A stretch of 64,000 bases of DNA from Anaeromyxobacter diazotrophicus. Lineage in GTDB: Bacteria > Myxococcota > Myxococcia > Myxococcales > Anaeromyxobacteraceae. Positions 17,483-28,804 of this stretch are shown here, one piece after another. The notes under the pieces were generated by a model that worked only from the letters and a program-made list of their open reading frames with translations, had not been told where the DNA came from and made no database searches. Location of the stretch: NCBI RefSeq assembly GCF_013340205.1, contig NZ_BJTG01000005.1, forward strand, positions 124,001 to 188,000. Direction: 5' to 3'. The position numbers and the translations under genes are program-made. How positions within the stretch are numbered: the first letter of the stretch is position 1; the number at the start of each line of letters is the position of its first letter.

Positions 17483-18669
17483 GGCGCCGCGGCCGCGCGC
17501 GCCCGGCGCCCGGCGCGGGCGCCCGCCCGGCCGTCGAGGACCTCCTCCAGGACCGCCTCCGTGCGGCGCGCCATCTGCTGCACGGAGAAGCGCGCCTCGA
17601 CCGACGGCCGGGCGCGGGCCGAAAGGCCGCGCAGGAGCTCCCGGTCCGCGGCCAGGCGCGCCACCGCCGAGGCGAAGGCAGCCGTGTCGCGCGGCGCGAC
17701 GAGCAGCCCGTTCTCCCCGGGCACCACGATCTCGGACACGCCCCCGATGGCGGCGGCCACCACCGGCTTCCCCATCGCCAGGCACTCGAGCAGGGCGAGC
17801 GGCAGGGACTCGGCGGTGGAGAACAGGATGCCGGCGTCCAGGATGGAGATGAGCTCCCGGGGATCGCGCAGGGAGCCCAGCCAGCGGACGCGCTCGCCGA
17901 GCCCGAGCTCGCGCGTCCTCCGCCGGAGGCGCTCCTCGTCGCGCGGGTCGGGCGCGCCGCCGGCGAAGAGGAGCTTCACCCGGTGGCCGCCCTCCGCGAG
18001 CCGGGCGGCGGCCTCGAGGATGCCGGCGTGGTTCTTCTCCGGCCGGATCGCCGCCACCATCCCGAGCACGAGCTCGCCGCCCTCGACGCCGAGCTCGCGC
18101 CGCAGCGCCGCCTTTCGCGCGGCCGGGACGTCGTCCCGGTACCGGTCGAGGTCGATCCCGTTGGGCACGGTGACGAGCTTCGGGCGGAGCGCGGGGTACT
18201 TCGAGGCCCAGAACCGCCGCTGGGCGTCGCACACCGTGATCACGCGGTCGCAGCCGCTCATGAGCGGCACGTAGAGCAGCCGGTCGGCGAGCTCCAGCCG
18301 CCGGCCGCGGTTCTGGGTGGTGTGGATCGCCTCCACGAGCGGGAGCCCGCGCCCGGAGCGGTGGATGGCGCCGCGCGCGACGAGCAGCGCCATCTGCAGC
18401 GTGCAGTGGACGAGCTCCGTCCGCTCCTCCCGCAGCAGGCGCGCGAGCTGGTCGACCGGCCCGGTGTCGAACCGGGAGCGCCGGAGCGCCCGGACGCGGC
18501 GCACCCGCGGGTCGACCGCCGCCCCGAGGTCGTCGGCCGCCTCGAAGGTGAACAGCGTCGCCTCGAACCGCTCGTGGTCGAGGTGGTTCACGAGGTCGAC
18601 CACCTGCCGCTCGGCGCCGCCGAGCTGGAGGTCCGGCACCACGAAGGCGATCCGGCGCCGGCCGCTCAC
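17455..18669 (-). CDS. GT4-family glycosyltransferase A
   Basis: A 404-residue GT-B fold enzyme. The N-terminal domain begins RIAFVVPDLQLGGAERQVVDL, typical of GT4 retaining transferases. The C-terminal domain has the nucleotide-sugar site with AIRPEKNHAGILEAAARL and STAESLPLALLECLAMGKPVVA (the E-x7-E motif). It should add one sugar of the repeat unit on the cytoplasmic face. Translation probably begins at GTG 18669, in a GTGA overlap with the upstream GT4 gene, so it is coupled to it. The extra in-frame codons further upstream lie inside that neighbour and are unlikely. Donor and acceptor unknown. Confidence 0.9.
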   Translation of the reverse strand: MSGRRRIAFVVPDLQLGGAERQVVDLVNHLDHERFEATLFTFEAADDLGAAVDPRVRRVRALRRSRFDTGPVDQLARLLREERTELVHCTLQMALLVARGAIHRSGRGLPLVEAIHTTQNRGRRLELADRLLYVPLMSGCDRVITVCDAQRRFWASKYPALRPKLVTVPNGIDLDRYRDDVPAARKAALRRELGVEGGELVLGMVAAIRPEKNHAGILEAAARLAEGGHRVKLLFAGGAPDPRDEERLRRRTRELGLGERVRWLGSLRDPRELISILDAGILFSTAESLPLALLECLAMGKPVVAAAIGGVSEIVVPGENGLLVAPRDTAAFASAVARLAADRELLRGLSARARPSVEARFSVQQMARRTEAVLEEVLDGRAGARAGRRARAAAAPQEDIRRRA

Positions 18670-19793
18670 GCCGCGATCTCCTCGTACAGCCGGGCGGTGC
18701 GCTCGGCGATGCTCCGCCACGAGAGCCGCGTCTGCGCCAGCCGCCGCGCGCCCTGCCCGAGCCGCCGCCGGAGCGCCGGATCGCCGAGGACGGCGATGAG
18801 CGCGGCGGCGAGCTGCTCCGGCGCCCCCGGGTCCACCAGGAGCCCCGACTCCCCCTGCTCCACCGCCTCCGGGATGCTGCCCACCCGGGTGGCGACGACG
18901 GGCTTCCCGAACTCGTAGGCAAGGGGGAGGACCCCGCTCTGGCTCGCCTCGCGGTACGGCAGCACCACCACCGCGGCCCGCCTGAAGAGGCGCGGGATCT
19001 CCCGGTTCGGGATGAACCGGTTCTGGAGCTCGAAGGCGGCCGGGTCGAGCGCGTCCCGGTAGGCGTCGAGCGGCCCCTGGCCGGCGAGGACGAAGCGCGC
19101 CTGGGGGAGGGCGGCCGACACGAGCCGCTGGGCGGCGATGAGGTCCTCGATCCCCTTGTAGAGCACGATCCGGCCGAAGAAGAGGACCGTGAACGGCTCC
19201 TCCTCGACGCTCGGGTCGTCCCAGGCGCGGTAGAGCGACAGCGCGCCGTGGGGGAGCGCCACCACGTCGGCGCCGCGCGCCAGCGCCGGGAAGGTGCGCT
19301 GGAACTGCAGCCGGAGCGCCTCCCCGTGGACGATGACCTTGCGCGCCGTCCGGAGCAGCAGCCGGAACAGGAACGCCTGGAGGCCGCGGCTGCCGTCGTC
19401 CCCGGGGTGGCGGGTCACGTCGTGGACCGTCACCACCACCCGCCGCTTGCGGCTCAGCAGGACGAGCAGGACGACGCGCCAGTCGACGGTGTCCTGGACG
19501 TGCACCACGTCCGCGCCCCAGCGCCGGATCTTGCGGTGCAGCCGGAGCACCTCGAGCAGGCTCCGCGGGTCGCGCCGTCGGTACCGCAGGCGGTCCACCT
19601 GCACCTTCTTGCTGAGCGCGGAGTCCAGGTACTCGGCGAGGCGCATCGGGGCGTCGGGCGAGGACACCTCGAAGTCGTGGTCGCGAGGGACGAGCAGCAC
19701 CTCGTGGTCCTCGGCCATCGCGTTCGACAGCTCGGTCGCGTAGAACAGGAACCAGTCGAGGAGGTAGACGACCTTCAGCCGCTCCCCGGTCAT
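18666..19793 (-). CDS. GT4-family glycosyltransferase B
   Basis: A 375-residue GT-B enzyme that begins MTGERLKVVYLLDWFLFYATE. The acceptor domain spans about residues 1-180, with ADVVHVQDTVDWR near its middle. The donor domain has FTVLFFGRIVLYKGIEDLI and YREASQSGVLPLAYEFGKPV, a variant of the GT4 E-x7-E motif. The ATG at 19793 overlaps the stop of the flippase gene (ATGA) and the stop overlaps the next GT4 gene (GTGA), so polymerase, flippase and both transferases form one leftward operon. It should extend the lipid-linked repeat unit. Confidence 0.88.
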   Translation of the reverse strand: MTGERLKVVYLLDWFLFYATELSNAMAEDHEVLLVPRDHDFEVSSPDAPMRLAEYLDSALSKKVQVDRLRYRRRDPRSLLEVLRLHRKIRRWGADVVHVQDTVDWRVVLLVLLSRKRRVVVTVHDVTRHPGDDGSRGLQAFLFRLLLRTARKVIVHGEALRLQFQRTFPALARGADVVALPHGALSLYRAWDDPSVEEEPFTVLFFGRIVLYKGIEDLIAAQRLVSAALPQARFVLAGQGPLDAYRDALDPAAFELQNRFIPNREIPRLFRRAAVVVLPYREASQSGVLPLAYEFGKPVVATRVGSIPEAVEQGESGLLVDPGAPEQLAAALIAVLGDPALRRRLGQGARRLAQTRLSWRSIAERTARLYEEIAA

Positions 19794-21247
19794 GGCGTCC
19801 CCCGGTGGTAGCTCGGCTGGCGCAGGCGCCGGAGCTCGGCGACGGCCTCGCGCCCCACGACCAGCACCGCCAGCGCGTACGCCGTCACCCCAGCCGACAC
19901 CAGCGCGGCGAGGCGCGGCGCCGGGGCCTCCGTCACCAGGGCGGCGTCGGTGGCGGCCACCGCCGCGGACATCGCCAGCGTGGCCGCGAGCGGCCCCTTG
20001 AGCGTCGCGAGCCAGGCGCCCAGCGTGCCCCCGCACTCCCGCATCGCGCCGCGCACGAAGAGCAGCGTCACCGGCGCGGAGGCGAGCCCCACGCCCGCGG
20101 CCACGCCGGTGAGCCCGCCGAGCCTCGCGCCGAGCCCGACGCCCACCACCGTGGCGACGAGCGAGAGCACGTTCAGCACGAGGTTCCGGCGCGTGCCCGC
20201 CCGGGCGTTGATGACCGACCCGGCGGTCGCCTCCACGACCTTGAAGAAGGCGAGCGCGCAGAGCAGCTGGGTGGCCCCGACGGCGGGGCGCCAGGAGGCG
20301 TTGAGCATGAGCGCGAAGAGCTGCGGCGCCACCAGCGCCAGGCCGGCCAGCGCCGGCAGCGCGACGAAGGCGGTGTACCGCGTGACGTCGAGGAACGCCT
20401 GGCGCAGCCGGTCCACCTCGCCCTGCAGGCGCGAGAAGACCGGGAACACCACGCGGGAGAGCGTGGCCGAGGCGAACTGGGGCAGCGCCCCCGCGAACTG
20501 CCAGGCGAGCGCGTAGAGCCCGAGCACCGTCGGCCCGAGGAAGCGGCCGACGATGAACTGGTCGGCGCGGCTCGCGCCGAACCACGCGATCTTGGAGAGC
20601 GTGATGTCCACCCCGTACCGGACGAGCGGCCGCATCGCCTCCCAGGAGAGCTCGAAGGTGAGGCGCCACCGCGCGCGCCGGTAGCAGGACATCGAGAACG
20701 CCATCTCTGCCAGGATCTGCGGGAGGATGAGGCTCCACACGCCCGCCCCGCGGAGCGCGAGCGCGATCGAGACCGCGACGCGCAGGACTGCGATGGCCGC
20801 CTCCCGCTTCGAGAGCTCGTCCACGCGCACGTCGTGCGCGAGGATCGCCTGCGCCACCGTGCGGAACGGCAGGAAGAGGAGGATGCTGCTCTGCACCGCG
20901 ATGATCGTCCCGATCCCCGGGGTGCCGAAGACGAGGTCGAGGAGGGGGCGCGCCAGCACGGAGGCGCCGAACCCGGCGCAGCCGGCGACCAGCAGCAGCC
21001 AGAAGGAGCCGGCGAGCTCGCGCTGGGTGAGGGTGGGGCGCTGGATGAGCGCGTAGAGGAACCCGGCGTCGATGAACTGCTGCAGGAAGCCCAGGTAGAT
21101 CTGGGCCATCGCCACCAGCCCGAAGTCGGCCACGGGCAGCAGGCGCGCCAGGAGCAGCGTGCCGACGAGCGTCGTGCCCTGGGACACGAGCTTCGCGAGC
21201 ACGCTCCAGGAGAACGAGGCTAGCGCGCGGGAGCGGAGCGATTCCAC
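19790..21247 (-). CDS. wzx: Wzx-type lipid-linked oligosaccharide flippase
   Basis: A 485-residue polytopic protein of the MATE/MOP superfamily with about 12-14 hydrophobic segments. It begins with the usual SRALASFSWSVLAKLVSQG and LLLARLLPVADFGLVA. Further marks are YGVDITLSKIAWFGASRADQ and FPVFSRLQGEVDRLRQAF. It should move the undecaprenyl-linked repeat unit across the inner membrane. A GTG at 21247 with GGAG six bases upstream is preferred; a GTG at 21259 is also in frame. The gene starts inside the 3' end of the polymerase gene and overlaps the next GT gene by four bases. Confidence 0.9.
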   Translation of the reverse strand: MESLRSRALASFSWSVLAKLVSQGTTLVGTLLLARLLPVADFGLVAMAQIYLGFLQQFIDAGFLYALIQRPTLTQRELAGSFWLLLVAGCAGFGASVLARPLLDLVFGTPGIGTIIAVQSSILLFLPFRTVAQAILAHDVRVDELSKREAAIAVLRVAVSIALALRGAGVWSLILPQILAEMAFSMSCYRRARWRLTFELSWEAMRPLVRYGVDITLSKIAWFGASRADQFIVGRFLGPTVLGLYALAWQFAGALPQFASATLSRVVFPVFSRLQGEVDRLRQAFLDVTRYTAFVALPALAGLALVAPQLFALMLNASWRPAVGATQLLCALAFFKVVEATAGSVINARAGTRRNLVLNVLSLVATVVGVGLGARLGGLTGVAAGVGLASAPVTLLFVRGAMRECGGTLGAWLATLKGPLAATLAMSAAVAATDAALVTEAPAPRLAALVSAGVTAYALAVLVVGREAVAELRRLRQPSYHRGTP

Positions 21248-22686
21248 GGTCGTCTCCACGCTCCGACGGCCTGCCGCGCCGGCTCGCCCGCGCCCGCCCA
21301 CGCGCCGAGCCCGAGCCCCGCCACCAGGAACAGGGCCAGCTCGGGCGCGCCGCCCGCCCCGTACACGTCGGTGTTCATGTTGAGCAGCGTCGCCCCGAGC
21401 GCCGCCGCGGCCGCCCCGTGCCACATCCGCGCGGCGCCGGCCGCGCGGCGCGCGCGCCGGACGAAGGCCGCCAGCGTGAGCGCCCAGAGCGCCAGGTACA
21501 GGACGCCGCCCGGGACCCCGGACTCGGCGGTGACCAGCAGGAACTTGTTGTGGACCGGGTAGGGCAGGACCGGCCCGTAGGCGCCCATCGCGGCGACGTA
21601 GTTGCCGGGGCCGACGCCGGTGAGCGGGTTCGCGAGGATCATGTCGCGCGCCTGCTCGAGCTGGGCCGCGCGGCCGTCGTCGCCCTGCACCTCGGCCGAG
21701 ACCTCGGTGACCCGCGCCAGCACCGCGTGGGCGAAGTAGGCCGCCACGACGAGCGCGACGAGCGGGAGGGCCCAGCTCACGAAGAGCTTGCGGGAGCGGG
21801 GCACGGCGGCGTTCGGCAGGGCGAGGGCGGCCACGGCGATGGTGCTGAGCCCGAGGTTGACGAGCCCCGCGCGCGAGAGCGTCGCGGCGGAGGCCACCGC
21901 CGCCGCGCCGAAGAGCGCGAGCAGCGCCGCCGCGGCAGCGCGGCGGCGCACCGTGAACGCGGCCGCCAGGACGAGCGGGGCCAGCACCCCGATGTACTCG
22001 GAGAGCACGGTGGGGTTGAGCGTCCCGCCGCTGCGGGTGAACACGCCGGCGGCCGTGCTCTCCTCGAAGTGCTCGTACAGGCCGAAGGAGCTGCCGGCGA
22101 CCCGCTGGGCGATGGCGAGGGCGGACTGGGCGAAGAGCCCGAGGAACAGCCCGGCCTGCGCCCAGCGCACGCGGGCGGCGTCGGTGGCGCAGGCGGCCAC
22201 CAGCGCCAGGGCGAGGAGCAGCCGGCAGTAGACCAGCACCTGCGCGGCGGAGGCGTCGGGGTGCCGCGCGCCGAGCGCGCAGTAGCCGAGCCAGCCGACG
22301 AAGGCGAGCCCGAGCCCCAGGACGCCGCGGGCGGTCCGGTCGAGGCGCACGGCACCGCCGGAGGTGGCCCGCAGGAAGAGCGCCACCAGCATCATCGCGA
22401 GGGGGACGTCGAGCGCGCTCAGGGCCAGGCTCTCGCCGGAGGCGCCGGGCGCGGTCTCCCGCAGGATCTTGGTGAAGTTGAAGGCCGACGCGGCGCCGGC
22501 GAGGAACAGCCACAGCCTGGTGTCCCGGACCGTGAGCGCGATGGGAACGGCGAAGAACACCACCGCCGCGTAGAAGAGGCGCCACTTCGCCTCGAGCGCC
22601 AGCACCGGCAGCACCGCGAGCGCCGGCAAGAGGACCACCACGAGGGAGCCCTTCCAGGCGCGACCGGATGCGAGGTCAGGACACAT
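21220..22686 (-). CDS. wzy: O-antigen ligase/Wzy-type polysaccharide polymerase
   Basis: A 488-residue membrane protein with about 11 hydrophobic segments and a large periplasmic loop at about residues 345-385. The loop holds the family motif ARDMILANPLTGVGPGNY and the later PVHNKFLLVTAESGVPGG, whose H-N pair is typical of O-antigen ligase/WaaL-Wzy proteins. Beside a flippase it is more likely the polymerase that joins repeat units than a ligase; sequence alone cannot decide. The ATG at 22686 is chosen; GTG 22695 is possible. It heads the leftward polymerase-flippase-GT-GT operon and is divergent from wecB. Confidence 0.85.
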   Translation of the reverse strand: MCPDLASGRAWKGSLVVVLLPALAVLPVLALEAKWRLFYAAVVFFAVPIALTVRDTRLWLFLAGAASAFNFTKILRETAPGASGESLALSALDVPLAMMLVALFLRATSGGAVRLDRTARGVLGLGLAFVGWLGYCALGARHPDASAAQVLVYCRLLLALALVAACATDAARVRWAQAGLFLGLFAQSALAIAQRVAGSSFGLYEHFEESTAAGVFTRSGGTLNPTVLSEYIGVLAPLVLAAAFTVRRRAAAAALLALFGAAAVASAATLSRAGLVNLGLSTIAVAALALPNAAVPRSRKLFVSWALPLVALVVAAYFAHAVLARVTEVSAEVQGDDGRAAQLEQARDMILANPLTGVGPGNYVAAMGAYGPVLPYPVHNKFLLVTAESGVPGGVLYLALWALTLAAFVRRARRAAGAARMWHGAAAAALGATLLNMNTDVYGAGGAPELALFLVAGLGLGAWAGAGEPARQAVGAWRRPWNRSAPAR

Positions 22687-22891
22687 TGGGATCACACCGC
22701 CACGGTCGCCAGCGCCATCGATCCTCGCTCGGGGGGCGTCGGGGTGGAATCTAGGCGCAGGCGCTCGCCCGGACGAGTGGGGCACCCCATCGCGGGCTCG
22801 GGTGGGGCCGCCTCCACCCTCTCCACTGTGGGCGAAGGACGCCCCGCGGCGCCGGAGTGCTGACCCCGCCGCCGCGACTTAGACTCGGAGC

Positions 22892-23998
22892 GTGAGCGGA
22901 CGAACGAAGATCCTCCACGTCGTCGGCGCCCGGCCCAACTTCATGAAGATCGCGCCGGTGATGCAGGCCGTCGCGAAGGCCGGCTTCGCCGAGCAGAAGC
23001 TCGTCCACACCGGCCAGCACTACGACGTGGCGATGTCCGACGTCTTCTTCACCGACCTCGGCATGCCGGTCCCGGACCTGCACCTCGCGGTGGGCTCGGG
23101 CTCGCACGCGGAGCAGACGGCGAAGGTGCTGGTCGCCTTCGAGCGCGTCTGCCTCGCGGAGCAGCCCGACCTGGTGGTGGTGGCGGGGGACGTGAACTCC
23201 ACCCTCGCCTGCGCCCTCGACTGCGCGAAGCTCCGCATCCCCTGCGCGCACGTCGAGGCGGGGCTCCGCTCCTTCGACCTCGCCATGCCGGAGGAGGTGA
23301 ACCGGATCGTCACCGACCGGCTGTGCGAGATCCTCCTCACGCCCTCGCCGGACGCGGACGAGAACCTCCGGCGCGAGGGGACCGACCCGGCCCGCGTCTT
23401 CCGGGTCGGCAACGTCATGATCGACACCCTCCGGGCGCACCTGCCGCTGGCGCGCGCCACCGGCTCGCCCGCCCGCCACGGCGTCCAGCCCGGCGCGTAC
23501 GGCGTCCTCACGCTCCACCGGCCCTCCAACGTGGACGACCCGGCGGTGCTGGCCGGCCTGCTCGAGGCGGTGGGCGAGCTCCAGCGCCAGCTCCCCATCG
23601 TCTTCCCCGCCCACCCGCGCACCCGCCGGCGGCTGGAGGAGTCCGGGCTCGCCGCCCGGGCAGCCGCCATGGGCGGGCTGCACCTGTGCGAGCCGCTCGG
23701 CTACCTCGAGTTCCTCGGCCTCGTCGCCGGCGCGAAGCTCGTCCTCACCGACTCGGGCGGCTTGCAGGAGGAGACGACCGCGCTCGGCATCCCTTGCCTC
23801 ACCCTGCGCGAGAACACCGAGCGGCCGGTCACGGTCTCCGAGGGGACGAACACGCTCGTCGGCGTCGACCCGCGCCGCATCGCCGCGGAGGCGCGCCTGG
23901 CCCTCTCCGGCCAGGGCAAGGCGGGCCGCGTCCCGGCGCTGTGGGACGGCCACGCCGCCGAGCGGATCGCGGAGGTGCTCCGGACCTGGAGGCGGTGA
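22892..23998 (+). CDS. wecB: UDP-N-acetylglucosamine 2-epimerase (non-hydrolysing)
   Basis: A 368-residue enzyme that interconverts UDP-GlcNAc and UDP-ManNAc. Signatures include VVGARPNFMKIAPVM near the start, VHTGQHYD, HVEAGLRSFDLAMPEEVNR, LTLHRPSNVD and LTDSGGLQEETTALGIPCL. Length and motifs are as usual for the family. The start is a GTG at 22892 with GGAG just upstream. It is convergent with the nucleotide-sugar dehydrogenase (3 bp between stops), and together they can supply UDP-ManNAc and perhaps UDP-ManNAcA for the WecG/CpsF-type transferase at 28805. Confidence 0.95.
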   Translation: MSGRTKILHVVGARPNFMKIAPVMQAVAKAGFAEQKLVHTGQHYDVAMSDVFFTDLGMPVPDLHLAVGSGSHAEQTAKVLVAFERVCLAEQPDLVVVAGDVNSTLACALDCAKLRIPCAHVEAGLRSFDLAMPEEVNRIVTDRLCEILLTPSPDADENLRREGTDPARVFRVGNVMIDTLRAHLPLARATGSPARHGVQPGAYGVLTLHRPSNVDDPAVLAGLLEAVGELQRQLPIVFPAHPRTRRRLEESGLAARAAAMGGLHLCEPLGYLEFLGLVAGAKLVLTDSGGLQEETTALGIPCLTLRENTERPVTVSEGTNTLVGVDPRRIAAEARLALSGQGKAGRVPALWDGHAAERIAEVLRTWRR

Positions 23999-24001
23999 CC
24001 T

Positions 24002-25324
24002 TCAGGCCTTCACCACCCGCGGGCCCTTCGCCCCGCCGTGGAAGAGCGCGGCGAGGGTGTTGCGGGTGTCCACGACCAGCGGGACGTCGCGGTACAGGGC
24101 GGCGTCCTTGAACTGGTCGTGCGCGGTGGAGATCACCAGCGCGTCGTGGCGGGCGAACGCCTCCGGCGTGACCGGGACCGACTCGAGCTCGAGGTCGTGC
24201 TTGCGGGTGCGGGGCGTCCTCGGGAAGAACGGGTCGCAGTAGGCGATCTGCGCGCCGGCCTCCTGGAGCAGCTCGAGGATCTCGTAGGACGGCGACTCGC
24301 GGTCGTCGTCGATGTTCGCCTTGTACGAGAGGCCCAGCACCAGCACCCGGGCGCCCTTGAGCGCCTGGCCGCGCTCGTTCAGGCCCTGCGTCACCTTGGC
24401 CACGACGTAGGCGGGCATGCGGGTGTTGATCTCGCCGGCCATCTCGATGAAGCGCGCCCACAGGCCGTGCTCGGCGGCCTTCCAGGAGAGGTAGAAGGGG
24501 TCGAGCGGGATGCAGTGCCCGCCCAGGCCCGGCCCCGGGTAGAACGGCATGAAGCCGAACGGCTTCGTCCGCGCCGCCTCGATCACCTCCCAGATGTCGA
24601 TGCCCATCCGGTCGAAGATCACCTTGAGCTCGTTCACCAGCGCGATGTTCACCGATCGGAAGACGTTCTCGAGCAGCTTGGCCGACTCGGCCACGCGCGT
24701 GCTCGACACCGGCACCACCCGGTCCATGGCGGCGCCGTAGAGCGCCACCGCCGCCTCGGTGGAGGTCGGGTCGACGCCGCCCACCACCTTGGGGATGCTC
24801 TTGGTGGAGAAGTCCTTGCGGCCCGGGTCCTCGCGCTCGGGCGAGAAGGCGAGGAGGAACTCCTTCGAGCACTGGAGCCCGCTCTCCTCCAGGATCCCCT
24901 TCACCTCGGTGTCGGTCGTGCCGGGGTAGGTGGTGGACTCGAGCACGACGAGCTGGCCGTACCGGAGCCGCTTCGCGATCTCGCGCGCCGTGGAGTGGAT
25001 GTACGAGTTGTCCGGCTCCCGGTGCGTCCCGAGCGGCGTTGGCACGCAGATGAGGACCGCGTCGCAGGCGCGGAGCCGGCTGAAGTCGGTGGTCGCCTCG
25101 TACCGGCCGCTCGCCACCGCGCCGCTCACGCGCTCCGGCCCGATGTGCTTGATGTACGACTCGCCGCGCGCGATCGCCTGGACCTTGGCCGGGTCGAGGT
25201 CGAAGCCGGTGACGCGGAACCCCGCCTCGGCGAAGAGGAGCGCCAGCGGCAGCCCCACGTAGCCCTGGCCGATCACCCCCACCCTGGCGGTCCGGTTCGC
25301 GATCTTCTCGAAGAGCTCTTGCAT
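24002..25324 (-). CDS. Nucleotide-sugar 6-dehydrogenase, WbpA-like
   Basis: A 440-residue NAD-dependent dehydrogenase that oxidises C6 of a UDP-HexNAc to the uronic acid in two steps. The Rossmann motif VGVIGQGYVGLPLALLFAEAG is at about residues 16-36. The catalytic cysteine lies in GPGLGGHCIPLDPFYLSWKA. The C-terminal UDP-binding domain has VLVLGLSYKANIDDDRESPS. The GHCIPLDPFYLSWK form looks closer to WbpA (UDP-GlcNAc dehydrogenase) than to enterobacterial WecC, so UDP-GlcNAcA or, with WecB, UDP-ManNAcA are the likely products. It lies just downstream of the beta-helix protein gene on the same strand. Confidence 0.93.
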   Translation of the reverse strand: MQELFEKIANRTARVGVIGQGYVGLPLALLFAEAGFRVTGFDLDPAKVQAIARGESYIKHIGPERVSGAVASGRYEATTDFSRLRACDAVLICVPTPLGTHREPDNSYIHSTAREIAKRLRYGQLVVLESTTYPGTTDTEVKGILEESGLQCSKEFLLAFSPEREDPGRKDFSTKSIPKVVGGVDPTSTEAAVALYGAAMDRVVPVSSTRVAESAKLLENVFRSVNIALVNELKVIFDRMGIDIWEVIEAARTKPFGFMPFYPGPGLGGHCIPLDPFYLSWKAAEHGLWARFIEMAGEINTRMPAYVVAKVTQGLNERGQALKGARVLVLGLSYKANIDDDRESPSYEILELLQEAGAQIAYCDPFFPRTPRTRKHDLELESVPVTPEAFARHDALVISTAHDQFKDAALYRDVPLVVDTRNTLAALFHGGAKGPRVVKA

Positions 25325-25337
25325 GGTCCGCGGGTCC

Positions 25338-26687
25338 TCAGGGTGAGCACACGTTGTTCGTGATGTTCGCGACGGGGTTCTTGCGCGTGTCCTGGACGAA
25401 GATCTGGTCCGAGCAGAGCGCGGTCCGGCCCTTCCAGCCCCGGGCGGCCGCGTTCCCGCGGAGCACGTTCCCCTCGAGCCGCGTCTCGAACGAGCCGGTC
25501 CAGCTGGGCAGGGGCTCCACCGCCTGGAGCGCGGGCTCGAAGGCCGCCGTCTCGACGTCGCTCGCGTAGCCCTCGTCGCCCAGGTAGATGCCGGAGATCC
25601 TCCACCCCGAGGCGACCGCGTTCCCCTGGATCGCGCTGTCCAGGATGGCGTCGCGCCAGGCGCCGGAGGCGAGCCAGAAGCCTCCGCCGCGCGGGTTGGA
25701 GTGGACCTTCATGTTCCGGAACACGTTGTGGCGGCCGGTGCCGGCGGTCACCGCGGGCGCGTCCTGCGCCGTGCACGCCGCGCCGCCGGCGCGCCCGGTC
25801 GAGCAGCCGTTCCCGTAGACCTCGACCCCGTCGAAGGTGTTGAACGAGGCCTCGCGCCCGTCCTCGCCGTTCCAGAGGTGGATGCCCGAGTCGCGGTTCG
25901 CGTGGTACCGCCCGCGCGCGACCGTGTTCTTCATGGAGCGGAGGTACAGCCCGTGGAGGTGCATGGCCACGCCCGGGGCGCCGTTGCCGTGCACGTCCAG
26001 GTCGAGGAACTCGTTGTAGTCGCCCGCGCCCCAGTAGATCCCGTGCGTGGGCGAGTTCAGGACCTCGAGCCCCTGCAGGCGGATGTGGTGCGGCCCGGTG
26101 GCCGGGGCGTCCCCGCCGTTCCAGGAAGGCTGCACCCAGATCGCGGCCGCGGAGGCCCCGGCGACGTCGCGCGCGTCGACGACCAGCTTCCCGCCCTCCG
26201 CCGGATCGGAGCCGAGGGTGACGTAGCGCGGGCAGCCGTCGGAGCAGCGCCCGTACTGGCACGGGCCGCTCATGGCGAGCGGGACGCCCTGGGTGTGGCA
26301 GCGGAACAGGATCACCGCGGCCGGGCGCGTGCGCTCGCCCCGGAGCGCGGGCCGGAGGATCGCCGTCTCGCGCGGGTAGGCGCGGATCGTGACGCGGTGC
26401 TGCTCGTCGGTCCCCCGCGGCCCGGCCGCCTCGGACCAGGTGAGGGAGCGCGCGTAGGTGCCGGCGCGCAGGCAGAGCACCTCGCCCGGGGCGAGCTTCC
26501 CGAGCCCGGTCGGGAGATCGCAGGGCGCCGCCGCCGAGCAGACGTCGCCGGCGCCGCGCGGGGCCGCCACGTGCGTGCAGGCCGCGGCCCCGGGCCCGCC
26601 CGCGCCGGGCGCTCCGCGGGCGCTCGCTGCGGGCGAGGATCCCAGCGCGAGGGCCAGGCACAGCGCGCGACCTCTGGACCTCGCCAC
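25338..26687 (-). CDS. Secreted right-handed beta-helix protein (paralogue 1)
   Basis: A 449-residue protein with an N-terminal signal peptide and a Cys-containing mature start. The body is a pectate-lyase-like parallel beta-helix: LAPGEVLCLRAGTYARSLTW, VTIRAYPRETAILRP, TGPHHIRLQGLEVLNSPTHG, GIHLWNGEDGREASFNTFDG, TNNVCSP at the end. It has the same order of motifs as the product of 26815-28434, without the Ig-like and TP-repeat part. Such folds in polysaccharide loci are often lyases, epimerases or surface binders; I see no certain catalytic set. It is 13 bp upstream of the dehydrogenase gene, so probably co-transcribed with it. Confidence 0.8.
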   Translation of the reverse strand: MARSRGRALCLALALGSSPAASARGAPGAGGPGAAACTHVAAPRGAGDVCSAAAPCDLPTGLGKLAPGEVLCLRAGTYARSLTWSEAAGPRGTDEQHRVTIRAYPRETAILRPALRGERTRPAAVILFRCHTQGVPLAMSGPCQYGRCSDGCPRYVTLGSDPAEGGKLVVDARDVAGASAAAIWVQPSWNGGDAPATGPHHIRLQGLEVLNSPTHGIYWGAGDYNEFLDLDVHGNGAPGVAMHLHGLYLRSMKNTVARGRYHANRDSGIHLWNGEDGREASFNTFDGVEVYGNGCSTGRAGGAACTAQDAPAVTAGTGRHNVFRNMKVHSNPRGGGFWLASGAWRDAILDSAIQGNAVASGWRISGIYLGDEGYASDVETAAFEPALQAVEPLPSWTGSFETRLEGNVLRGNAAARGWKGRTALCSDQIFVQDTRKNPVANITNNVCSP

Positions 26688-26814
26688 GGGGGAGCCCCTC
26701 CGCAGCTTGGAGTAAGCATCCCGCCGCGCGCCCGGTAGACGTGGAGCGGCCCGGCGAGCTTCCCCGCCGGGCCGTTCCGAGGTGCTGCGCGCCTTGTCCC
26801 GCGGGGAGCGGACG

Positions 26815-28434
<1,620 letters not shown>

Positions 28435-28804
28435 TGACCCGGGTCGAGTTCGATGCGCCTCTGCGGGCCGCCCCAGCCGAGCGGTTCGGCGTTGCGGATG
28501 TCACTCGAATACAGGACACCCCGTGTGGGCGATCAAACGACTCCGGTACACCTCGAGCGAAGCAAGCAGGGTCATTGCGGACCCCCGTTGACGGAGAGGA
28601 AACGACCGGCGAGTGGGTGCGGGGCGAACCGGCGCGGCGGGTGGCCGAGGCGGTCGCCCGGGCCCTTCCCCCCAGCGCTAAGCGGGGCCTTGCTGGGCTT
28701 TTCCGAGGACCCCACGTTCCCGCTGCGATCGGCGCGGCGCGGGCGAGGGGCTCGCGCGCTCGCCGTCCCGGCCGCGGACTTCCCCGCGCGAGGTGCGAGG
28801 CGTC
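28435..28804. other. 370-bp divergent intergenic region
   Basis: No gene is seen between the beta-helix lipoprotein start and the WecG-type start. Within it, CCCAGC (28671-28676) and GCTGGG (28692-28697) followed by CTTTT form a weak terminator-like hairpin on the plus strand. Promoters for both divergent genes should lie here, but I find no convincing -35/-10 pair. The stretch near 28490-28570 is less GC-rich than its surroundings. Confidence 0.5.
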